Assembly (NCBI GenBank): GCA_002938075.1
Contig: PTLK01000068.1
Coordinates: 1-8,894, forward strand
Length of the DNA: 8,894 nucleotides
Source: Alphaproteobacteria bacterium MarineAlpha3_Bin3
GTDB taxonomy: Bacteria; Pseudomonadota; Alphaproteobacteria; Rhodospirillales; Casp-alpha2
Reading direction: 5' to 3'
The notes below the pieces were generated by a model. That model was not told where the DNA came from. It made no database searches and worked only from the letters and a program-made list of their open reading frames with translations. Made by a program: the position numbers and the translations under genes. Every line of letters starts with the position of its first letter. Position 1 is the stretch's first letter. This document shows positions 1 to 5,808 of this stretch, one piece after another.

Positions 1-621
1 ACCTTCACCGACCGCGTCATCGAAGGCGCCTGGACCGTCGAAGGCGAACGCCGCAACGCCGGCATCGAGGCCTGCCGGGGGCAATGGATTTTCGAAATCG
101 ACGCCGACGAAAGGGTGTCCGAAGACCTGGGCCGGGAAATCAGGGAAACCGTCCAATCGACGGCCTGCGACTGGCATGAAATCCTGGTCGACAACTATAT
201 CGGCGGCAAATTGGTGCGTTGGGGCTGGGGCGCGTCCTATGGAAAGGCCGCCTATCCGGGTTTGTTCAAAAAGGGCGTTAAGACGTGGGGGAATGCCCGC
301 GTCCACCCGCCATTGACGTGGGCCCAAGGCGCCGGCAAGGGGCCGCGGTTAAAGAACCCAATCCGTCATCTGGTGGATCGCAACATTTCCGACATGATCC
401 GCCGGCTCGACAGCTATTCGACGGCCCGGGCCAAGGATTTGCGGGAATCCGGGAATATCGGCTCCATGGCCTCGAACGTGCGGCGCTTTTTTTCGCGTTT
501 CTTCAAATGCTATGTCCTCAGAAAGGGCTACCGCGAAGGCGGCTACGGCTTTCTGACCGCGCTGTTCGCCGGGCTTTATCCGGTGTTGTCATACCTGAAG
601 GCGAAGCTGGAGGAAGAATAA
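1..621 (+). CDS. Glycosyltransferase family 2, 3' part (WaaE/KdtX-like)
   Basis: The reading frame is open from base 1, so the start lies outside the window; 206 residues of the C-terminal part are present. The first residues read like the middle of a GT-A (family 2) domain: an E-R-R-N-A-G-I segment, then W-I-F-E-I-D-A-D-E with the metal- and nucleotide-sugar-binding D-A-D at local residues 34-36. Further on come G-G-K and G-W-G, then Y-P-G-L-F-K-K-G and V-H-P-P-L, as in the LPS-core glucosyltransferase-like WaaE/KdtX group. The C-terminus has aromatic and hydrophobic segments (F-F-K-C-Y-V-L-R-K-G-Y to the Y-L-K end), typical of enzymes that sit peripherally on the inner membrane. Known of the family: transfer of a sugar from an NDP-sugar to a growing glycan, often LPS core. 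The acceptor here is inferred only. The last codons contain the Shine-Dalgarno site of the next gene, which starts 3 nt after the stop, so translation is probably coupled. Confidence 0.85.
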   Translation, partial: TFTDRVIEGAWTVEGERRNAGIEACRGQWIFEIDADERVSEDLGREIRETVQSTACDWHEILVDNYIGGKLVRWGWGASYGKAAYPGLFKKGVKTWGNARVHPPLTWAQGAGKGPRLKNPIRHLVDRNISDMIRRLDSYSTARAKDLRESGNIGSMASNVRRFFSRFFKCYVLRKGYREGGYGFLTALFAGLYPVLSYLKAKLEEE

Positions 622-624
622 AGA

Positions 625-1662
625 ATGGCCCGCATCGTCCTTGCCGACGACGGCATCGAATTCGACGGCCGCACCCCCGAGGAACGCCCGCTGGGCGGCG
701 CCGAGTCCTCGGTGGCGGCGCTGGCGGGGGAACTGGCGGCCCGCGGCCATGACGTCCAGGTGATGAATAAATGCCAAGCGCCCCTGGACCATCGGGGCGT
801 CGCCTGGAGGCCCATCGACGGCGGCGACTGGCCTGAAAGCGCCGATCTCTACATCGCCAACCGGGGCGACAAGCTGTTGAGCAGAATGCCTCGGGCCCGG
901 CGGACGGTGTTCTGGATTCACAATCCAGCCCGATACCTGCTCAAATGGCGCTATCTTTCGAAGCTCTGGCGGCTTCGCCCGGCCATCGTCTTCATCGGCG
1001 ATTATCATGCCACCACGTACCCGAAGTGGGCGCCCGACGGCGGCCGGGTGGTCATCCCCTATGGACTGCCGGAGGATTTCTGCCAAGCCGACCCGCTATC
1101 CGAACCACCGCCGCCGCGGGCCGTTTTCACCTCCAATCCGCTGCGATCCCTGGACTGGCTGCTGGAACTATGGGCCGAAAGCATCCAGCCCCGGGTTGCC
1201 GGCGCCGAATTGCACGTGTTCGCTGGCGCCGCCACCTACGGCAGCGTCGGGGCGGACAAGGAGGCGGCCATGGAGAAGGTATTGGACCGGGCCCGGGCGC
1301 TGCAAGGCCAGGGGGTAAAACTTCGCGGCCCGGTTCCCAAGGCACGGTTGATACAGGAATTGCGCCAATCCCGGGCCATGCTTTACCGTGGCGACCTCAA
1401 TGAAACCTTTTGCCTGGCCGTCGGCGAGGCCCAGGCGATGGGAGTCCCGGCCGTGGTAGAGAAACTTGGTTCCGTCAGCGAGCGCGTGATTGATGGTGAA
1501 ACAGGCTTCGTTGCCGCCGGCGCCGCCGCCTTTGCCGAAGCCGCGAAGCGGCTTCTGACCGATGACGACCTGTGGCGGGCGCAGCATTTGGCGGCGATCG
1601 AAAAGCAACGCCAATGGCGCTGGGCCGACGCGGCGGCGGCGTTCGAGAAGCTGATACCCTGA
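625..1662 (+). CDS. GT-B glycosyltransferase (family 4-like)
   Basis: 345 residues. The N-terminus M-A-R-I-V-L-A-D-D-G is followed by G-G-A-E-S-S, the glycine-rich loop and helix typical of the GT-B acceptor domain. A short hydrophobic and aromatic stretch lies around residues 91-115. The C-terminal donor domain carries the family 4 E-x7-E motif (E260 and E268 in N-E-T-F-C-L-A-V-G-E-A), followed by G-V-P-A-V-V and a G-E-T-G-F-V segment that usually contacts the nucleotide-sugar. ATG 625 is chosen because a strong GGAGGAAG ribosome site ends about 9 nt upstream, inside the end of the previous gene. The gene is third-codon GC-rich like its neighbours. Family knowledge: retaining transfer of a hexose or similar sugar from an NDP-sugar at the cytoplasmic face of the inner membrane. 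Its place between other glycosyltransferases suggests LPS core or capsule assembly; donor and acceptor cannot be read from the sequence. Confidence 0.85.
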   Translation: MARIVLADDGIEFDGRTPEERPLGGAESSVAALAGELAARGHDVQVMNKCQAPLDHRGVAWRPIDGGDWPESADLYIANRGDKLLSRMPRARRTVFWIHNPARYLLKWRYLSKLWRLRPAIVFIGDYHATTYPKWAPDGGRVVIPYGLPEDFCQADPLSEPPPPRAVFTSNPLRSLDWLLELWAESIQPRVAGAELHVFAGAATYGSVGADKEAAMEKVLDRARALQGQGVKLRGPVPKARLIQELRQSRAMLYRGDLNETFCLAVGEAQAMGVPAVVEKLGSVSERVIDGETGFVAAGAAAFAEAAKRLLTDDDLWRAQHLAAIEKQRQWRWADAAAAFEKLIP

Positions 1663-1664
1663 CC

Positions 1665-2693
1665 ATGCGTGTTCTTCAAGTGATGGCGGGAGCGGAATTC
1701 GGCGGCGCCGAGGCGTTTTTCACCCGTTTGATATTGGCCCTCGACCACGCCGGGTTGGATCAACGCGTTGTCATCCGCGGCAATTGGGCCCGGGCCCAAG
1801 TCCTTAGGGACGGCGGCATCGAGCCGGTGGAATTGCCCTTCGGCGGTCTTTTGGACTGGCGCACCCCCCGGGTCCTGAAACGCCAGATCAAGGTCTATCG
1901 GCCTGATGTGGTGCTGACCTGGATGAACCGGGCCACCCGAATGTGCCCGAAGGGGGATTTTGTCCACGTCGGCAGGCTGGGTGGGTATTACGACCTCAAG
2001 TATTACCAGAATTGCGACCACTTGATCGGCAACACCAAGGACATTCGAGATTATCTGGTGGGACAGGGGTGGGAGGCGGAAAAGGCCCATTATCTTCCCA
2101 ATTTCGTGTCCGAGGAAAAGGCCGACCCGGTGCCGCGCCGCCAGTTCTTTACGCCGGATGGCGCCTCGTTGGTTCTGGGACTAGGAAGGCTGCATCAAAA
2201 CAAGGCCTTCGATGTGCTTCTCGATGCGGCATCCCGGTTGCCCAGCGTTTATTTGTGGATCGCCGGCGATGGGCCGCTGAAAGAAGAGCTCGAAAAACAG
2301 GCTGAAAACCTGGCCGTAAAACCCCGGACACGTTTCCTGGGCTGGCGGGAAGATACGGCGGCGTTATTGGCTGCCGCCGATATTTTTGTCTGTCCGTCGC
2401 GGCACGAACCTCTGGGAAACGTGGTCATCGAGGCCTGGGCCCAAGGCGTACCGGTCATCGCCGCCGACAGCTACGGCCCCGGCACCCTGATTGAGCACCG
2501 CGAAACTGGCATCCTGGTTCCCGTCGACGACTCGGCCACCATGGGCCGCGCCATCCGCAATCTGCTTGAGGACGACACCCTGCGCAAACACATCGCCAAA
2601 AATGGCCATCAGGCCTACCAGGAGGCGTTCACGGAAAAGATCGTCATCAAGCAGTACATGGATTTCCTGCAAAGCATCCAGGAGACAGCCTAA
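1665..2693 (+). CDS. Glycosyltransferase family 4
   Basis: 342 residues from ATG 1665, two bases after the preceding stop. The reading frame is open further upstream, but only this start gives the canonical GT-B opening M-R-V-L-Q-V-M-A-G-A-E-F-G-G-A-E, and it avoids a 90-bp overlap with the previous gene. The Shine-Dalgarno is weak (GAGAAG, about 14 nt upstream), so the gene probably relies on translational coupling. The C-terminal domain shows L-G-L-G-R-L-H-Q-N-K (start of the donor domain), I-A-G-D-G-P-L, F-L-G-W-R-E-D and the E-x7-E motif at E248/E256 (R-H-E-P-L-G-N-V-V-I-E-A). Then come G-V-P-V-I-A and E-T-G-I-L-V-P, all standard for family 4 enzymes. Role by family: retaining glycosyl transfer from an NDP-sugar. 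It is similar in layout to the gene before it but clearly divergent, so the two probably add different residues to the same glycan. Confidence 0.9.
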   Translation: MRVLQVMAGAEFGGAEAFFTRLILALDHAGLDQRVVIRGNWARAQVLRDGGIEPVELPFGGLLDWRTPRVLKRQIKVYRPDVVLTWMNRATRMCPKGDFVHVGRLGGYYDLKYYQNCDHLIGNTKDIRDYLVGQGWEAEKAHYLPNFVSEEKADPVPRRQFFTPDGASLVLGLGRLHQNKAFDVLLDAASRLPSVYLWIAGDGPLKEELEKQAENLAVKPRTRFLGWREDTAALLAAADIFVCPSRHEPLGNVVIEAWAQGVPVIAADSYGPGTLIEHRETGILVPVDDSATMGRAIRNLLEDDTLRKHIAKNGHQAYQEAFTEKIVIKQYMDFLQSIQETA

Positions 2694-4556
2694 ATGTGCG
2701 GCATCGCCGGCATCATGACCCGCTCGGGCGCTCCCCCCGATGACGCGATATTACAGGCGCTTTCCGCCGCCCTGGCCCACAGGGGTCCGGACGGGCAGGG
2801 CCGAGTGATTTCCGGGGGTACCGGCTTGGCACAGACCCGCCTTGCCATCATCGACCTGGAAACTGGCGACCAGCCCCTTTTTGCCTCCCAAAATACTGGA
2901 AAAGAAGAGGTGGGGACTGGCTTCGGGGGAGCGGGAGTGTCCCCCGGGACCCCCAGGCCCCGGACAGGGACTGGAAAAGCGGCCCTGATCGCCAACGGTG
3001 AAATCTATAACTACGTCGAATTGAAACTCGACATGGGCCGGGTCGAATTCCGGACGGGGTCCGATTGCGAACCGCCGTTGCATCTTTACCTTCGCCACGG
3101 ACTCGATTTCACCCGCCATTTGCGCGGCATGTACGCCATCACCATTTGCGACCCGGCCGAGGATTCATTGGTATTGGCCCGCGATCCGTTCGGCATCAAA
3201 CCGCTTTATTACGCCGAAACGGCCGAAGGGCTGGCTTTCGCTTCGGAACCCCAGGCTCTTTTCCGGGCCGGGCTTGTAAAACCGGTCCTCAGGCCCGAGG
3301 CCCGGGACGAGCTTTTGCAGCTTCAGTTCACCACCGGCGCCGGAACGGTTTTCGAAGGCGTGCACAGGCTTTTGCCGGGCGAGACCGTGCAAGTCCGAGG
3401 CGGCCGCATTACCGACCGTCTCAGCCGCAAAGCCCTGCCCCAAGGCGGCCCCATCGAGGTTTCCCCATCGGCGGCATTGCAGCGGCTTGACGAGGTGCTG
3501 TCGGACAGCGTCAACATCCACCAACGTTCGGACGTTCCTTACGGCATGTTTCTTTCGGGCGGCATCGATTCTTCGGCCCTATTGGCAATGATGTCGCGCC
3601 TGAACGAACACCCGGTGCGGGCTTTCACCGCCGGTTTTTCAGGCGCGCACGTTGCCGATGAACGCGGCCAAGCCCGCGCCGTCGCCGAGGCCGCCGGCGC
3701 CGAGCATACGGAAGTGGAATTTTCCGAAGCCGACTTCTGGGCGCTGTTGCCCCAAATCGCCGCCGTCATGGACGACCCCGCCGCCGACTACGCGGCGCTA
3801 CCAACATACAAGCTGGCGGCCGCAGCCAAGGAGGCCGGACTCAAGGTGGTTTTGACCGGCGAGGGCGGCGACGAGATGTTCGGCGGCTATGGACGTTACC
3901 GCCGCGTGCGCCGTTCCCGGCTGCTTGGCGGGCGTCCGATGCGCGAAAGGGGCGTTTTTGACGGCCTCGGCGTCCTTCGCGACCAGCCCGCCGGTTGGCG
4001 CGACGGATTTGCTCAATCGGAAGAAGACGCGGCCCGGGGCGGCCGGACGAAGCTGCAGGCGGCGCAGGCCGCCGATTGCGCCGCCTGGCTGCCCCATGAC
4101 CTGTTGGCAAAGCTCGACCGTTGTTTGATGGCCCATGGGGTCGAGGGCCGGGTGCCGTTCCTGGACCTCAAAGTCGCCGACTTCGCCCTTCGCCTGCCGG
4201 ACCGGTTGAAAGTACGCCGGGGCCAGGGCAAATGGATTCTTCGCAAGTGGTTGCAAACGGCCCTGCCGTCCGCCCGGCCCTTTGCACGGAAACGCGGCTT
4301 CACGGTGCCGGTGGGTGAATGGATCGGCGGCCGGGGCCGGGAACTGGGGCCCCTGGTGGCCAAGCAGCCCGGCGTCGAGGAAATCTGCTTCCCCAATGCC
4401 GTCGAGGACCTGTTCGCCGCCGCCGGTTCAGGGTCGGGTCAGCGGGCCGGGCAGGCGGCTTGGGGGTTGTTGTTCTACGCCCTTTGGCATCGCCGCCACA
4501 TCGAAGGCATGGAGGCGCACGGCGGCGTCTTCGATGTGCTGGGAGAAAAGAGATAG
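2694..4556 (+). CDS. asnB: Asparagine synthase-like glutamine amidotransferase
   Basis: 620 residues, starting immediately after the upstream TAA, with AGGAG at 2680-2684 giving 9 nt spacing. The N-terminal class II glutaminase domain has nucleophile Cys2 (M-C-G-I-A-G), R49 (R-L-A-I-I-D), N101-G-E-I-Y-N and D124 (G-S-D-C-E). The C-terminal ATP-pyrophosphatase domain has the PP-loop S288-G-G-I-D-S-S, then G-E-G-G-D-E-M-F-G-G-Y and G-V-E-G-R-V-P-F-L-D. All residues expected for glutamine hydrolysis and for adenylation plus amidation are present. Family reaction: glutamine + ATP + carboxylate to amide + glutamate + AMP + PPi. The substrate may be aspartate. Because the gene ends a glycosyltransferase operon, amidation of a sugar carboxylate (for example a uronic acid) is equally plausible; asnB-like genes are common in surface-glycan clusters. 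Odd point: residues 71-95, rich in Gly, Pro, Thr and Arg, form an insertion between R49 and N101 that the family lacks (see the repeat at 2895-2979). The frame is kept, so the enzyme may still be active. Confidence 0.9.
   Translation: MCGIAGIMTRSGAPPDDAILQALSAALAHRGPDGQGRVISGGTGLAQTRLAIIDLETGDQPLFASQNTGKEEVGTGFGGAGVSPGTPRPRTGTGKAALIANGEIYNYVELKLDMGRVEFRTGSDCEPPLHLYLRHGLDFTRHLRGMYAITICDPAEDSLVLARDPFGIKPLYYAETAEGLAFASEPQALFRAGLVKPVLRPEARDELLQLQFTTGAGTVFEGVHRLLPGETVQVRGGRITDRLSRKALPQGGPIEVSPSAALQRLDEVLSDSVNIHQRSDVPYGMFLSGGIDSSALLAMMSRLNEHPVRAFTAGFSGAHVADERGQARAVAEAAGAEHTEVEFSEADFWALLPQIAAVMDDPAADYAALPTYKLAAAAKEAGLKVVLTGEGGDEMFGGYGRYRRVRRSRLLGGRPMRERGVFDGLGVLRDQPAGWRDGFAQSEEDAARGGRTKLQAAQAADCAAWLPHDLLAKLDRCLMAHGVEGRVPFLDLKVADFALRLPDRLKVRRGQGKWILRKWLQTALPSARPFARKRGFTVPVGEWIGGRGRELGPLVAKQPGVEEICFPNAVEDLFAAAGSGSGQRAGQAAWGLLFYALWHRRHIEGMEAHGGVFDVLGEKR
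2895..2979 (+). repeat. In-frame palindromic insertion element within asnB
   Basis: The 10-mer ACTGGAAAAG occurs at 2895-2904 and again at 2970-2979, exactly 75 bp (25 codons) apart. Between the copies lies a GC-rich hairpin. An outer stem pairs 2912-2920 with 2953-2961 (nine positions, one mismatch), and an inner perfect 7-bp stem pairs CGGGGGA 2924-2930 with TCCCCCG 2940-2946 around a 9-nt loop. Collapsing the two 10-mers into one removes 25 residues, keeps the frame, and gives Q-N-T-G-K-A-A-L-I-A-N-G-E-I-Y-N. From recalled E. coli AsnB numbering (R49, N74), the R-to-N spacing is 25 residues; here it is 52, and 27 after removal. The pattern is that of a small non-autonomous palindromic element that tolerates insertion in genes, like the Rickettsia palindromic elements. 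I see no second copy in the window. The left boundary could lie some bases further out, because two extra residues remain unexplained. Confidence 0.65.
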
Positions 4557-4590
4557 GCGATTGCGGTGTTGCCGACGGCGTTCCGCCCCT

Positions 4591-4630
4591 GCTCCTAAAT
4601 CGGAGCCGATAAAACCAATCCTAAAATTGG
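4591..4630. terminator. Weak hairpins between convergent genes
   Basis: Two small perfect 5-bp stems lie in the 78-nt gap between asnB and the oppositely oriented small gene: GCTCC 4591-4595 with GGAGC 4602-4606, and CCAAT 4615-4619 with ATTGG 4626-4630, each with a 6-nt loop. Neither is followed by a real T-run on either strand. A role as a weak bidirectional terminator fits the convergent layout but is only inferred. Confidence 0.2.
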
Positions 4631-4634
4631 CCGC

Positions 4635-4952
4635 TCAGGTCTGGGCACCGGAAATCATCTCCGGTTTCGGCAACTCTTCCCAGTCCTGGCCGGCGGCGAT
4701 CAGGCAGCTCACGCCGTTCGGCTGGCTGATGACCAGGGTCCAGGTTACTTTCGGCGAGGCATAGACCTCGATGACCCCGCCGCCTATGGTAACGCCCATG
4801 GAAACGGGGACCTCGGCGTAGGATTTCTTCAGGTTGTCGGAAACCGCGCTGTGGGTGCCGCAAACCGGCTGCGCGGATGCCGCCGGAGCAAACAGGCTTG
4901 AACCGATAATCAGAACCAGAGCGCTCAATATGGCCGTCTTATAGCGTCTCAG
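4635..4952 (-). CDS. Small secreted protein of unknown function
   Basis: 105 residues if translation begins at the CTG codon 4952-4950. That start gives an n-region L-R-R-Y-K-T-A, a hydrophobic core S-A-L-V-L-I-I-G-S-S-L-F-A and an A-S-A signal-peptidase site, so the protein is probably exported to the periplasm. A GAGAGGG ribosome site (4966-4960) sits 7 nt before the CTG, and an in-frame stop lies just upstream (4967-4965), so no ATG or GTG start is available. The alternative TTG at 4928-4926 would remove the positively charged n-region and has no good ribosome site. The mature part of about 80 residues has two cysteines, one near the start (P-V-C-G) and one in P-N-G-V-S-C-L, possibly a disulfide. 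It also has a conserved-looking core G-G-V-I-E-V-Y-A-S-P-x-x-T-W-T-L. The broken gene at 5177-5502 is a paralogue with about half of the core positions identical. I recall the pattern as a conserved alphaproteobacterial hypothetical, with no function assigned. Confidence 0.75.
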   Translation of the reverse strand: MRRYKTAILSALVLIIGSSLFAPAASAQPVCGTHSAVSDNLKKSYAEVPVSMGVTIGGGVIEVYASPKVTWTLVISQPNGVSCLIAAGQDWEELPKPEMISGAQT

Positions 4953-5072
4953 GACGTGGCCCTCTCACTGTTAAAAACAGCCTTCAATGGGACACTTTCA
5001 AATTTTGCTACGGTTATTGGCTCCGTATTGGACCGTCGCTAAAATCTCACTTTTTGTTTGAAATCAAAGCAT

Positions 5073-5091
5073 TAATGCCATTCTGGCGTTA
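5073..5091. promoter_or_regulatory. Inverted repeat upstream of small secreted-protein gene
   Basis: TAATGCCA and TGGCGTTA face each other around a 3-nt centre (seven of eight positions pair). They overlap a perfect 10-bp palindrome GCATTAATGC at 5069-5078. The site lies about 120 nt upstream of the start at 4952 in an AT-richer 224-nt gap. It could be an operator for that gene; I could not identify a convincing -35/-10 pair beside it. Confidence 0.25.
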
Positions 5092-5120
5092 CGGAATCAT
5101 AGTTTAATTGGATTAACGAT

Positions 5121-5150
5121 AAGTGAAAGGAGAGAGAACTTTTCTCTTCC
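5121..5150 (-). terminator. Hairpin terminator after the secreted-protein pseudogene
   Basis: On the - strand, GGAAGAGAA and TTCTCTCTCC pair with nine base pairs and one bulged base (5150-5142 with 5138-5129) around a 3-nt loop, and the tail reads TTTCACTT. It lies 27 nt beyond the stop codon at 5177, in the right orientation to end that transcript. The T-tract is short, so this is a moderate call. Confidence 0.4.
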
Positions 5151-5176
5151 CCGTCGTTTCCGATCCGCAACCGGGA

Positions 5177-5502
5177 TTACAGTTTCAGATCCTTGGCCGT
5201 GATGACCACGTTCTGCCAGTACTTGCCGGCAATAAGCAGGCACGAGACGCCGTTGGGCGAGGTCATGATGATGGTTCAGGTACCGCCGGGAGACTTCAAC
5301 ACCTCGACGACGCGGCCATCGAGTGAAAGACCGAGGGAAACGGGCTTTCCGAGGAATTTCCATCCAGGGCCGACAACACATCCCTACGGTTGTCGCACAG
5401 TTGCGGTGTTGCCTGCGCGTGGGCGGCGGGCGCGGTCAGGGCGGCCTGGAAAAGGCTAAACAGGACCCCGCAACTGACGGCGATTTTGTTAAACGGGCGC
5501 AT
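5177..5502 (-). pseudogene. Broken paralogue of the small secreted protein
   Basis: The start is clear: AAAGGA ribosome site and ATG 5502-5500, giving M-R-P-F-N-K, a hydrophobic core and A-H-A as a signal-peptidase site. The starting frame then runs to an early TGA after 68 residues. From about 5355 downward the homologous sequence continues in another frame as K-F-L-G-K-P-V-S-L-G-L, then V-V-E-V-L-K-S-P-G-G-T, stop, T-I-I-M, then P-N-G-V-S-C-L-L-I-A-G, ending at TAA 5179-5177. The total of 326 nt is one base short of a multiple of three. The likely lesion is loss of one A in the A-run near 5352-5357, where an extra A would give D-G-K-F-L. In addition, TGA at 5278-5276 replaces the conserved Trp codon of the neighbouring gene's T-W-T. 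Repaired, the product would have 108 residues, matching the 105-residue neighbour. With two independent lesions it should be non-functional, unless the truncated 68-residue exported peptide has a role. Confidence 0.75.
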
Positions 5503-5530
5503 GCCTTAATTCCTTTCACTTTCAAACTTC

Positions 5531-5549
5531 TGTCCTTGGCAAAAGGACA
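5531..5549 (-). promoter_or_regulatory. Perfect hairpin in the leader of the secreted-protein pseudogene
   Basis: TGTCCTT (5531-5537) and AAGGACA (5543-5549) pair perfectly over 7 bp around a 5-nt loop. On the - strand it lies 28 nt before the ATG of the broken gene, just upstream of its ribosome site. It could be an operator or an RNA stem in the leader. There is no T-run, so it is not a typical terminator. Confidence 0.3.
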
Positions 5550-5760
5550 ACCCCCGTACTCCGCTTCATTCCGGAAACCGATTTTTCCAGTCTCCGGAAA
5601 TTGTTACCTTATCGGGACGGTGTGTCGGGGGTATCACCGTTGGGTTTCATTGTATTGCAGCATGTTTCGCCTTTGTTAACTTTGTCGACTCGTCTTTTAT
5701 GGCATTGATGCAGGAGAAACTTCGGGTTTCCAGGAAAAACGTTGACATTTCCCCTTTGGC

Positions 5761-5788
5761 GGGGCGTTTTCGGGGCGTTCTTGGGGCG
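5761..5788 (+). repeat. Three GGGGCG repeats at 11-bp spacing before pyrC
   Basis: GGGGCG begins at 5761, 5772 and 5783, each exactly 11 bp apart. The first two spacers are TTTTC and TTCTT, and the third copy runs into the leader 21 nt before the pyrC ATG. Spacing of one helical turn places all copies on the same DNA face, as in direct-repeat operator sites. They sit 14 to 41 nt downstream of the TTGACA element, so they could lie at a core promoter or in the 5' leader. No regulator is identified. Confidence 0.45.
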
Positions 5789-5808
5789 ATGAAATCCATA
5801 GGAACGAA

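Larger units (their letters stand above)
5503..5808. other. Intergenic region upstream of pyrC
   Basis: 306 bases without a supportable gene, between two divergent starts (the pseudogene on -, pyrC on +). It contains a perfect hairpin at 5531-5549, a directly repeated TCCGGAAA at 5570-5577 and 5592-5599, and an ACGGTG/CACCGT inverted repeat at 5617-5622 and 5635-5640. A perfect TTGACA lies at 5742-5747 with no convincing -10 at 16-18 nt, and phased GGGGCG repeats follow at 5761-5788. The middle section is AT-richer than the genes, as expected of promoter DNA. The pyrC promoter must lie here or overlap these elements; its exact position is not readable. Confidence 0.6.

Noticed and set aside
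1383..2090. 235-residue open frame on the - strand across two glycosyltransferase genes
   Set aside because: It spans the junction of two well-supported + strand genes, lacks a ribosome site or domain, and is explained by high GC content.
5276..5278. TGA at a conserved Trp position, considered as UGA-to-Trp recoding
   Set aside because: Other genes in the window use TGG for Trp and end cleanly at TGA, and the same locus has a separate frameshift, so a nonsense mutation is simpler.
5097..5381. 94-residue open frame on the - strand overlapping the pseudogene
   Set aside because: It is the third, non-homologous frame of the broken gene; the paralogue-like sequence is read in the other two frames.
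4561..5413. The 13-mer TTGCGGTGTTGCC at 4561-4573 and 5401-5413 as possible recombination or attachment sites
   Set aside because: One exact 13-bp match is expected by chance in about 9 kb, especially in GC-rich DNA, and the second copy lies inside the signal-peptide region of the pseudogene.
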